This document shows positions 47,784 to 55,705 of a DNA stretch of 64,000 nt, in pieces. The position numbers and the translations under genes are program-made. The notes beneath the pieces are model-generated. The model did not search any database. It saw nothing but the letters and a program-made list of their open reading frames with translations, and was not told where the DNA came from. Where the stretch lies: positions 3,965,001 through 4,029,000 of the forward strand of contig NZ_CP116967.1 in NCBI RefSeq assembly GCF_032050975.1, in the 5' to 3' direction. How positions within the stretch are numbered: position 1 is the stretch's first letter; every line of letters starts with the position of its first letter. The stretch comes from Candidatus Nitrospira allomarina (lineage in GTDB: Bacteria; Nitrospirota; Nitrospiria; Nitrospirales; UBA8639).

Positions 47784-48461
47784 TTAGGAGAAGGTTTTGG
47801 TATACACAAAATTCTGACGGACGGAGACTCCATCTTTGCCCACGGCAGCGGATTTTCCCTGTGGAGCTGCGCCTTTCTCTTTTGGCCCTTTCGCGCCTTC
47901 TTCATGGTTCGCGTTCGATTCAGCGAACTCAGAACCCTTCGCAGCTTTCGATTCCCCACCCTCGTCCTGACCCTTTTTCAATTGCCTGGCCCACAGGTTG
48001 GGCTGGCAAACAAGGTGAAAGTTGGGAGCAGGGACGGAATCATCAATGCGCCATAACTCAAGTTCAGCGCCATAGAATGTCACTTCATCACGGGAAACGC
48101 CATTCAGCCAATCCAAGGTTTGGCGAATCTCCGCAGAAATACTCTGGGCCACACACACCACCGTTTTCGCATCGAGGCCCGCCGCATACATAATCAGTTT
48201 ACCCAGCGCGTCGGGATCAATGCCCTCCAAATGACCCAACACAATCACGTAACTCCCGGTCTTCACATCTTTGGCGAGAACGCCTCCGGCCAAAATACTG
48301 AGAGGAATGTCACTTCCAGCCGGCTTGAGGGGGCGCTCGATCGTCTCTCCTAATATGTCTAAGATTTCCTCCTGCTGAAGCCATGAAGCAAACCCGTCGG
48401 CCTCATTTCCCCACACTTCACTCAAATTTATTTTTCGAAGCTTTCCAACCGGTTTTGCCAT
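47784..48461 (-). CDS. DUF4268-type nuclease-like protein without its catalytic residues
   Basis: A 225-residue protein. Residues 1-155 follow the N-terminal PD-(D/E)xK-like domain of DUF4268 proteins: GKLRKINLSEVWGNEADGF, LGKLIMYAAGLDAKTVV, LDWLNGVSRDEVTFYGAEL and LWRIDDSVPAPNFHLVCQPN (parts). In typical members the active site reads like SLDILAKD...VIENQLE. Here the corresponding parts read LAGGVLAKD (57-65) and YVIVLGHLE (71-79), so the Asp and the Glu/Gln are missing. The C-terminal 65 residues are a Lys/Glu/Ala/Gly-rich tail. It is probably an inactive binding protein, perhaps of nucleic acid; that is inference. The gene is intact with ATG at 48461. Confidence 0.7.
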   Translation of the reverse strand: MAKPVGKLRKINLSEVWGNEADGFASWLQQEEILDILGETIERPLKPAGSDIPLSILAGGVLAKDVKTGSYVIVLGHLEGIDPDALGKLIMYAAGLDAKTVVCVAQSISAEIRQTLDWLNGVSRDEVTFYGAELELWRIDDSVPAPNFHLVCQPNLWARQLKKGQDEGGESKAAKGSEFAESNANHEEGAKGPKEKGAAPQGKSAAVGKDGVSVRQNFVYTKTFS

Positions 48462-48907
48462 AACAACCTCAACAAAAAAAATTGTTGTTTTCTACTTACT
48501 ACTTCAATGAGACGTACTAGTCTTATCGACAGGTATTCAAAAAAGTTAAGACACAAAATACATAAGACACCACCTCCTTATGAACCGTCCCCTACCCTGT
48601 CATAACCGACCGGCACCACAATAGCCAGATTCCCAGAAGAGCTTATCCAAAACGCCCGCGGCCCTGAGCCATCCGTGGATGTTCCGGGATCAGGGCAATG
48701 GTCAGGAAAGACATTCACGAGAAAAAAATTACCTACTTATCATTGATCTTTCTTCAAATTAGAGTACAATAGATTAAGTTCATTCACGCATAAATTGGTC
48801 CTCGAATCCCATTCAACCCTTTCTCCAAACTCGAAGACCCCTCTGGAACGAGGGACCAAAAGGATGGACAGCAAAGTGTTTCCCAACTTTAACAGGAGGT
48901 TTCTGCT
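48462..48907. other. Intergenic with promoter for the lipoprotein gene
   Basis: About 445 bases between divergent genes. No frame is convincing. It holds the promoter at 48743-48770 and ends with the AGGAGG ribosome binding site of the lipoprotein gene. Confidence 0.4.
48743..48770 (+). promoter_or_regulatory. Sigma-70-like promoter
   Basis: TTGATC at 48743-48748, a 16-base spacer and TACAAT at 48765-48770. Each box matches the consensus at four or five of six positions. Transcription would start near 48777, about 130 bases before the small lipoprotein gene. Confidence 0.45.
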
Positions 48908-49174
48908 ATGAATCGACTATCCCTATTAGGGCTGAGTCTCGTCTGTGCACTCGGACTGATGGCTTCTCTCTCAGGGTGCGGAGAAACGGAAGGGCCTGCC
49001 GAAAAAGCTGGGAAGACCCTTGATCAAGCGGCAGAAAATACAACCGAATCCGTCAATAATGCTATGGAAAGCACAGGGGAAACCATGGACAACGCAGCCG
49101 AACAAACAGGAGAAGCTCTCGAGGAGGCAATGGAAAGTACCGAGAAAATGGCAGAGGATACCGCGAAACATTAA
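48908..49174 (+). CDS. Small repetitive lipoprotein
   Basis: An 88-residue lipoprotein. The ATG follows ACAGGAGG at good distance. The signal sequence ends with lipobox LSGC, giving a lipidated Cys. The mature part is almost free of aromatic residues and is built of degenerate helical repeats rich in Ala, Glu, Thr and Met; NNAMESTGETMDNAAEQTG and EEAMESTEKMAEDTA show the recurring AMEST unit. The pattern resembles amphipathic helices of Lpp-like or LEA-like proteins. An envelope-stabilising role is a guess. A sigma-70-like promoter is 130 bases upstream. Confidence 0.75.
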   Translation: MNRLSLLGLSLVCALGLMASLSGCGETEGPAEKAGKTLDQAAENTTESVNNAMESTGETMDNAAEQTGEALEEAMESTEKMAEDTAKH

Positions 49175-49463
49175 AAAAAGTTTTCTGACCTCAGGTCTCT
49201 GAGGGGCAAAACACCCTCTCAAATGTTCTAATTCGTGATGGCAACCGCCGGGAGGAGATGGGCAATAAATCTCATCTTCCTTTTGTTCTCTGGCCTTCAG
49301 GGGGCCGAGGGCATACCACAGAACCAAGGGAAAAAGGGGGTTGTGAAAACAAGTTTAAGGTAAAACGGCAGGACCAGCCCAAAGAACAGTGAGTAATTCC
49401 GACATAAGGGAAGGGTAAGTCCCATCGCTCACACAACCTATTGAACCAAGAGGAAACCGAGAC

Positions 49464-49994
49464 ATGATGATCGATAAGTGGATAAAAACGATCTTGGCCG
49501 TCTTAGCCCTCCTTTTTGTGCTCTCAGTGGGCAATCCTTTCGCACGGGCAGACGACAAGTGGGCGTTTGGAACGGATATCGGTTTTTTGTCAGATACCAC
49601 CGACGACACCGTGTTCACACTCAGTTTCCAGGGAGACTATTTTCTCAACTCACAGGTCTCTGTTGGCCCGCAACTCTTGTTTTCTCCCGGTGGCGACCTC
49701 ACCCAAGTCACCTTCGCCGGAATCGGTCGGTATCACATTCCCGTCGGTGCTGTCACCATCATTCCTTTTGGCGGAATCGGCTTTGTCTATGCAGATTTGG
49801 AACACGGCCGTCGTGATGACAGCGATGTCAGTTATAGCTTTCCTTTTGGGGCTACCGCAGCCTTCAAGATCAATCGGACCGTTGATCTGTCAAGTACACT
49901 CATATTTACTTTCCAAGATATTGATCTGAATAATCGGAAAAGTAGCGACAATTTCAACATCGGTATGTTATTCGGCTTTCGGTTCCAACCCTAA
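49464..49994 (+). CDS. Small outer-membrane beta-barrel protein
   Basis: A 176-residue protein with a signal peptide cleaved near ARA-DDKWAFG. The mature part has alternating strands ending in aromatic residues (TDIGFLSD, VFTLSFQGDYFL, SVGPQLLFSPG, FAGIGRYHIP, IPFGGIGFVYADLE, YSFPFGATAAFKI, LSSTLIFTFQD) and closes with MLFGFRFQP, with the C-terminal aromatic pattern recognised by the BAM machinery. That gives about eight strands, like OmpW/OmpA-type small barrels. The ligand is unknown. The ribosome binding site is AAGAGGAAA. Confidence 0.75.
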   Translation: MMIDKWIKTILAVLALLFVLSVGNPFARADDKWAFGTDIGFLSDTTDDTVFTLSFQGDYFLNSQVSVGPQLLFSPGGDLTQVTFAGIGRYHIPVGAVTIIPFGGIGFVYADLEHGRRDDSDVSYSFPFGATAAFKINRTVDLSSTLIFTFQDIDLNNRKSSDNFNIGMLFGFRFQP

Positions 49995-50145
49995 TACCCT
50001 CACATCATCCTTCAAGATGGCAGGCGGTCGTACCATTGGATGACCATTACCATGGGAACGACGTGCTCACAGGGATTGGGAAAGCCCACCCCCAAAAAAA
50101 GATGAATGGATGCGTTCCCCATTGTGTGAAGCAGCCAAAGGGTAG

Positions 50146-50688
50146 TTACTCCTTCACGTTTTCTAAATACTCGGCCATTCGATCCAACGCCATCGCATTA
50201 AGTCGCTTCCCATACCATCGGGGCATCACCCGATCGGCGTATCCGGGCACCACGTAGGCGCCTGGATTCAAAATCGATTCCTGGACATATTCACGAACTG
50301 TGGTCGCCGTCCCCTGATATTGAGGGTCTGCCAATCGAAGGGGTCCATTCGTCCCTAGAACTAACCGAGGACCCTCACGCCCCAGAGCAGGAGCAATACC
50401 TGGAATGGTATGACACACTGCGCAGCCGGATTGCACAAACAACTTTTCCAGCGGCTCGGTCCCCGTGGCCAGTGGCACATCGGTCAGCTCCACAGACGGG
50501 ACTTTGGTGGAAGGGGAATCTGGTTGGTCCGGACTGGTGGATTCCCCCACGCGGGCTTCGCTAGGATCCGAAGGCGATTGATTGAACAGATTCACAGAAA
50601 GGGTCGCCATAATCCCGCAGGCCACCACAATAAAAATGAGAAAGGTTTCCCGGCTTCCTGAAAATTGTGAAGACTTCGGTTTTTTCAT
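50146..50688 (-). CDS. Membrane-anchored monohaem cytochrome c
   Basis: About 180 residues from the ATG at 50688; a longer frame starts at 50748 but lacks support. A basic N terminus precedes one membrane helix (TFLIFIVVACGIMATLSV) that anchors the protein. A long Ser/Pro/Asp-rich linker leads to a class I cytochrome c domain with the haem site CAVCH (SGCAVCHTIPG) and a probable axial Met in DRVMPRWY. GREGPRLVLGTNGPL in the middle is typical of cytochromes in respiratory chains. It should sit in the periplasm and shuttle electrons; its partner is not in this window. Confidence 0.83.
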   Translation of the reverse strand: MKKPKSSQFSGSRETFLIFIVVACGIMATLSVNLFNQSPSDPSEARVGESTSPDQPDSPSTKVPSVELTDVPLATGTEPLEKLFVQSGCAVCHTIPGIAPALGREGPRLVLGTNGPLRLADPQYQGTATTVREYVQESILNPGAYVVPGYADRVMPRWYGKRLNAMALDRMAEYLENVKE

Positions 50689-50954
50689 AGACGCTTTCAC
50701 GATCCTACGGTAAAGATTGACAGAGTACGGCCAAACACGATGAGCCAACGACGTATAAAAACCTGAGGTGGTCTACCGAAAGTTCCCCTGCCCTGTCAAA
50801 TAGTCATTCTCCGTGCAAGATGATCACACCCATCCGATCGGCCACTCCCTGTCTAATGCCCTTAACCTGACTTGTCTTCCGCACAGGAGTTTTGGTATCC
50901 CAAATATGAGAGACAAACGAAAAGCCGCCATCGTAAGGCTCACCCCGCGCACAC

Positions 50955-51962
50955 ATGGTTAATCATTGTTTGTGGCCGTCCCAACCATTTATTCCACACC
51001 CGTGGTTAGATGGCCCACACCGCATGACCCTTCTCCCCCGCTGGTGGCCCCGTGGTCGTTTCCTATCGTTACTGCCCCCACAAGACCGTATCTTTCAGGT
51101 CTCTCCCGAGGTGGGCTTACTCACAAAATGTCATTGGCAACCCTGCCCCTCACAGCACCCCACCATCCTGATGGTTCATGGCCTCGAAGGGTGCACCGAA
51201 TCCCACTATATGCGGGGTCTGGCCAGGAAATGTTGGGATGCGGGATGGAATTGCATTCGCATCAATCAACGCAATTGTGGCGGATCCGAACATCTCACAC
51301 CCACCCTGTATCACAATGGGCTCAGCCAGGATTACGCCAGGATTATTCAGGAAATTACCGAAGAGGATCGCTGCACCGCGGTGTGGCTCATCGGATATTC
51401 CATGGGAGGCAATCTCGCCCTCAAATTAGCTGGCGAGCATGGAACCACCCTCCCTTCTCTTCGTGGAGTCGCAGCCGTCTGTCCCAACATCCAGCCCGCA
51501 GCCTGCGTCCGCGCCCTGCAACATCCTTCCAATTGGCTTTATCATCGGTATTTCCTAAAAAGCTTAACAGGAAAATTACGCAACAAAGCCCGCCTCTTTC
51601 CAGGTCGGTGGGATCTCTCACACCTCTCTCATATACGGACCATGTGGGAATTTGATGAAATCTATACCGCTCCAGACGGAGGGTATCGAAATGCCAAAGA
51701 GTATTACGAACAAAGCGCCGCCAGAAACACGCTGTCCTCCATCACCATCCCGACCCTCGTCATCACGGCCCAAGATGACCCGTTTATCCCCTACCACATG
51801 TTTGCCGACCCTGCTCTCGACGCTAATCCCTTCATCCAACTTGAGGCGCCTGCTCATGGGGGCCATTGCGGATTTTTTCAACGGCACCATAAGTATGAGG
51901 ATCATTTTTGGGCCGAAAATCGTCTATGCGACTGGATTCATGCTCAACTCAACTCAGCATGA
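50955..51962 (+). CDS. YheT-family alpha/beta hydrolase
   Basis: A 335-residue serine hydrolase of the YheT/EMB8 type. The opening FIPHPWLDGPHRMTLLP matches the family's 'f.pp.wl...h.qTl.p' lead, which supports the ATG at 50955. The nucleophile Ser is in WLIGYSMGGNLAL, the oxyanion region in ILMVHGLEGCTESHY, the acid in VITAQDDPFIP, and the catalytic His in APAHGGHCGFF. The enzyme probably cleaves esters, but the substrate is unknown. Cytoplasmic, no signal peptide. The gene stands alone. Confidence 0.88.
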   Translation: MVNHCLWPSQPFIPHPWLDGPHRMTLLPRWWPRGRFLSLLPPQDRIFQVSPEVGLLTKCHWQPCPSQHPTILMVHGLEGCTESHYMRGLARKCWDAGWNCIRINQRNCGGSEHLTPTLYHNGLSQDYARIIQEITEEDRCTAVWLIGYSMGGNLALKLAGEHGTTLPSLRGVAAVCPNIQPAACVRALQHPSNWLYHRYFLKSLTGKLRNKARLFPGRWDLSHLSHIRTMWEFDEIYTAPDGGYRNAKEYYEQSAARNTLSSITIPTLVITAQDDPFIPYHMFADPALDANPFIQLEAPAHGGHCGFFQRHHKYEDHFWAENRLCDWIHAQLNSA

Positions 51963-52137
51963 CCCCGATCGGTTCCTGGACTCACACTCTTTGAACGCCA
52001 TTCAAACCCCCTTCAACACTCATCGCCTTCACGCCTATTCTCCACTTGCCTGAGACCTCTCAGGTGAGGTAGAACTCTGTTCAAATGCGTAGCCAATCCT
52101 TTCCGTCACGAGTCCCATCACACGTTTTCACACGTCC

Positions 52138-53535
52138 ATGAAATTAAAACCCGGATCCCCAGGAAAAGGCATTCTTCGCCAAATGCATAAGGCGCAAGAA
52201 AAATACTTGGAAGGCTGGTTGGATGTTCCCGCCCATGTGCATCACACAGCCTATCGTATGGCGAACCCGGCAGTTGAACGTCCCCAAAGTCGAAAAGAGT
52301 TTCAACAGCTTCTGGCCTGCTTAGAGATCGATTCCGCCCACGCCGTCATGGAAGACAAGGTTGGATTCGGCGTAAAGAAAGGCACGAATGGGGACAAACT
52401 CATTGTCATTTGGGAGGCTCATACTGAATATTACAGCTATCAGGTTTGGCATATCCCCTCTCACGCCTCCCAGCCATTGGGATTCGGACCGTTGGGATTT
52501 TCCGAATATGTGTTTCCCTTTTCGCCGTTGGGCATCCAAGTCAACGCGTTGGATCTCTTAGTCATCCCCGCGCGTACTTACGACCAGGAAGAATTAAGAA
52601 CCCTTCTCCCCGGACCACAATTGTATGCCAGCAAGGTTCTGGGGGAGGACATCTGCGTGGCCACCAGCTTTACTCCAGACGAACATGATCGGGAACGATA
52701 TCTCATTTGGGCTCCTGATCCTGTTTTGCTTCGGCAAAAACTAGCCAGACTCATGACGATTGTGACGACTCTAGAAAATTATACCCATCTGATTTTACTG
52801 CCCTATCCAGCCTTTTCCCGGTCGGTCGATCAGGTTCAAATCTTCGAACAGCGTCATCTCTATCAACGGACCCTAATCACGAAAGAACTGAACAGAGCCA
52901 CGCATAGCACGCTTCAACAATGGCTGGAAGGGTTAACCCATGATTTTCTTGAAGTGGGGCGGTTGACCGCTTCGCTGCGTTATCGCCTTTCGGCTTCGGT
53001 CCCCTATGATCGAATTGTGCACAGTAATACCCTGGCCCTCCAAGAGCAATCGCTGCCCTACGGTCGAACGCTCATCGATTATTTTCAATGGAAAATTACA
53101 GGTGTAGCCGATGGTTACCAGCAATTGCTCTCACGTGTGCAGGCCTTAGAGCAGGACTTTGAAGGCACCATTGCCGTCTTGCGCACCAAGGTGGAACTCC
53201 TTTTACAAGAGCAAAATTTGGCGCAACAAGATCAAAATGTGAGCCTCCTGGCCAGCTTGGATAAAACCACAAAAAGCCAAGTCGTCCTGCAACATACTGT
53301 GGAAGGCCTCTCTGTGATCGTGATTGCCTATTACGTGAGTGGCCTAGCCAACTACCTCTTTAAGGCCCTGCATGAACTCGGTTGGCTAGACAAGTATGAG
53401 TTGGCCTCTGGAATCTTCGTGCCCATCGCTCTGGGCCTCTCATTTGCCATTATCACATGGGGAAGAAACCGTATCCAAAAAAAAATTACAGCAATGCCTC
53501 CGGCCTCCGCCTCGCATCCTTCCAAACATGCCTGA
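52138..53535 (+). CDS. DUF3422 family membrane protein
   Basis: A 465-residue protein. The N-terminal 250 residues follow DUF3422 with the 'kWE.HTEf.sy' segment (VIWEAHTEYYSYQVWHIP) and YLIWAPDP. The central part is a long helical region (DHLxxAxxRYRLSASVPYDRIV-like, here LTASLRYRLSASVPYDRIV). Two C-terminal transmembrane helices (LSVIVIAYYVSGLANYLFK and GIFVPIALGLSFAIITWG) end the protein, which resembles the CorA-like layout of a long helix followed by two membrane helices. Function unknown; an inner-membrane location is clear. The Arg/Lys-rich tail after the last helix would be cytoplasmic. It stands alone. Confidence 0.82.
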   Translation: MKLKPGSPGKGILRQMHKAQEKYLEGWLDVPAHVHHTAYRMANPAVERPQSRKEFQQLLACLEIDSAHAVMEDKVGFGVKKGTNGDKLIVIWEAHTEYYSYQVWHIPSHASQPLGFGPLGFSEYVFPFSPLGIQVNALDLLVIPARTYDQEELRTLLPGPQLYASKVLGEDICVATSFTPDEHDRERYLIWAPDPVLLRQKLARLMTIVTTLENYTHLILLPYPAFSRSVDQVQIFEQRHLYQRTLITKELNRATHSTLQQWLEGLTHDFLEVGRLTASLRYRLSASVPYDRIVHSNTLALQEQSLPYGRTLIDYFQWKITGVADGYQQLLSRVQALEQDFEGTIAVLRTKVELLLQEQNLAQQDQNVSLLASLDKTTKSQVVLQHTVEGLSVIVIAYYVSGLANYLFKALHELGWLDKYELASGIFVPIALGLSFAIITWGRNRIQKKITAMPPASASHPSKHA

Positions 53536-53785
53536 TCATTCCTCCCACATTTCTCGTTCCTTCACAAACATGACCGCAGCCTGATCCGCCAAACCAGAAA
53601 CAGGCTCTCTCCGGCATTCTTCACAAACCAACAGGTTGGGAACCACCCCCGAGTTCCACGGTCCAACAGCCAACCCGTGACAAAAAAAGATTCATTTTAA
53701 GTACCCCAGGGAAATATCCGAGAAAGATAAGAAAAGGTCGACGTTTAGGCCATTCAACCCCAGAGCTGCACCAGAAGGGATCACC

Positions 53786-54652
53786 ATGCTAACAGCCGAG
53801 GAACTGGTAAAAAAATTCACACAACTCTTTACCCTTCCAGAGGTCTATCTACAAGTCAAAAAGGTCATTGATAATCCAGATTCCACCATGGCGGACCTGT
53901 CCAGGGCAATCAGCATTGATCCCGGCATGACCGTCGCCGTCCTTAAATTAGTGAATAGCGCATTTTATGCCATGCCTCGCAAAGTCGAGACCATTTCGCG
54001 GGCTGTCGGAATTCTCGGTATGCAACCGCTCCATGATTTGACGCTCGCCATCTCGGTCACCAAAACCTTCTCAGGCCTCAATCAACACGTGATGAGTATG
54101 AATGTCTATTGGTCCAACAGCTTCTTTAGTGGACTGGTGGCACGGGAATTGGCAAGAAAATGTTTTCTGGTGGATAGTGAACGAATGTTCGTAGAGGGCC
54201 TATTGAGAGATATTGGACATCTCCTCCTCTATGACCAACTTCCCGAACCGTCTGAGCAGGTGTTACGGGAGTCGGCCAAAGATGGCTCTCCCGTCCATAT
54301 ATTGGAACAACAATTGTTGGGCTTCGATTATACCGAAGTGGGTCAGACACTCATTGAGGAATGGCAACTGCCAAAAAATTTCGGGATTGCGATTCGATAT
54401 CAGAACAATCCATCCGGGACCAGCGAGCACGGATTTGAAGCGGCGCTCCTCAATATGGCCGGCGCCCTCACGGAAGGGTTCCAATCACCAAAGGGACATG
54501 CCCAATGGCAAAATCTCGTGGCTCCTGAATCGTGGAAATTAACAGGACTGGATGAGGAAGGCCTCCAAGAATGCATGCTGGAAGCAGGCAAACAGCTTTC
54601 CGGCATGTTAACCCTCATGGAAGAAGCACGCCAACCCGTTGGAGCCTCATAA
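53786..54652 (+). CDS. HDOD domain signalling protein
   Basis: A 288-residue cytoplasmic protein, nearly all HDOD domain: FTLPEVYLQVKKVIDNPDST, ISIDPGMTVAVLKLVNSAFY, ISRAVGILGMQPLHDLTLAI and FVEGLLRDIGHLLLYDQL. The catalytic His-Asp of HD hydrolases is replaced by R-D in LLRDIGHLL, so it is a signalling module without the usual metal site. The window's other HDOD protein (27630) keeps a similar LLQDIG. The TIGR04255 gene follows, with its likely start about 85 bases after this stop. Confidence 0.85.
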   Translation: MLTAEELVKKFTQLFTLPEVYLQVKKVIDNPDSTMADLSRAISIDPGMTVAVLKLVNSAFYAMPRKVETISRAVGILGMQPLHDLTLAISVTKTFSGLNQHVMSMNVYWSNSFFSGLVARELARKCFLVDSERMFVEGLLRDIGHLLLYDQLPEPSEQVLRESAKDGSPVHILEQQLLGFDYTEVGQTLIEEWQLPKNFGIAIRYQNNPSGTSEHGFEAALLNMAGALTEGFQSPKGHAQWQNLVAPESWKLTGLDEEGLQECMLEAGKQLSGMLTLMEEARQPVGAS

Positions 54653-54737
54653 AAACAAGAGAGACCTGATTGTCAACGGGTCAAACGGAAAATCCGGACA
54701 CGGGAACGCACCCTCAACTCAAAAAAGGCTGAGTCCT

Positions 54738-55457
54738 ATGACCACAAAAACGCACTCCTCCGTCATGTACCAAAAGACTCCCTTACTCGATGTCACCTTC
54801 CAAATGACCTTCCCACAAAATTTACAAATATCCTCTGCTCCGCCGGTCAATTTTCAAGGCAGAGTCAAAAATCTTTTTTCAAATTTCTCTTTGACGCAGG
54901 ATAAAGCATCGTATAATTTCCTCAGTGCCGATCAGCGCTGGCAACTGGTCTTAAGCCCGGGATCTCTTGCGGTGGTCGCCAGATATTATGAAGGCTGGGA
55001 CGCCTTTCAGACGCATATCCGGTTGGCGTCGAACGCAGTGGAGAACGAATATCCCCCACCCTATCTCTCCCGTATCGGGTTACGTTTCAGAAATATCATC
55101 CGGAGGTCCGCCCTCGGGCTTACGGGCAAAGATTGGAATCAACTGCTACAGAACAAATGGACAGGAGATCTCGCCTGGGCTGAGGTGGCCGGAGCCATGA
55201 AAGCCACGCACAGTGAGGTGGTGATGGGACTGAATAGTGGAGATGACCTGGTGTGCGTGCGACATGGACTCGTTCCGATCGCGCAACCTGTACAAGAAAT
55301 GGGCTATCTCATCGATCATGATTTCTTTGTGAATGGACAATTTGCCATGACAGAGATCGCAGGGAAACTGACAGAATATCATCAAGCCGCACAACGATTT
55401 TTCAAATTATGGATCACCGATATGTTGCATCAGGCCATGAAACCGCAGATCTCCTAA
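54738..55457 (+). CDS. TIGR04255 family protein
   Basis: About 239 residues from the ATG at 54738 (AAGG about 11 bases upstream); a TTG at 54639 overlaps the HDOD gene and is less likely. It shows the TIGR04255 plan: YQKTPLLDVTFQMTFPQN, VNFQGRVKNLF, FLSADQRWQLVLSPGSLAVV, YYEGWDAF and SRIGLRFRNII. This family is widespread, of unknown function, and often found in mobile or defence gene neighbourhoods. There is no signal peptide. Here it follows an HDOD gene on the same strand, perhaps in one transcript. No toxin- or nuclease-like partner is adjacent. Confidence 0.75.
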   Translation: MTTKTHSSVMYQKTPLLDVTFQMTFPQNLQISSAPPVNFQGRVKNLFSNFSLTQDKASYNFLSADQRWQLVLSPGSLAVVARYYEGWDAFQTHIRLASNAVENEYPPPYLSRIGLRFRNIIRRSALGLTGKDWNQLLQNKWTGDLAWAEVAGAMKATHSEVVMGLNSGDDLVCVRHGLVPIAQPVQEMGYLIDHDFFVNGQFAMTEIAGKLTEYHQAAQRFFKLWITDMLHQAMKPQIS

Positions 55458-55679
55458 AGGAAGACGCCCATCTGCTGAACACGCTCAAAAGAAAACAAAC
55501 CGCACGTCGCACCAACTGCTTTATTCCATCAGCACGCGATTTCACATAAGGGAGTGACCCCAAAAGCCTGGTCCAGCAAGGCCGTAGCTGCTTGGACTAA
55601 TGAAGCCTACGGAGGAGTATACGAGCACGACCAAGTGGCGAGACCGCCGCTGGTGGCGTTGCTCAACACTCCCTATTTG

Positions 55680-55704
55680 GGGAGCGACCTCCTCCTCCGC
55701 TCCC
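55680..55704. terminator. Hairpin just after the diguanylate cyclase stop
   Basis: GGGAGCG at 55680-55686 pairs with CGCTCCC at 55698-55704 across an 11-base loop. On the minus strand it begins two bases after the stop codon of the adhesin/cyclase pair, so it may end that transcript. No T tract follows, so this is uncertain. Confidence 0.4.
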
Positions 55705-55705
55705 G

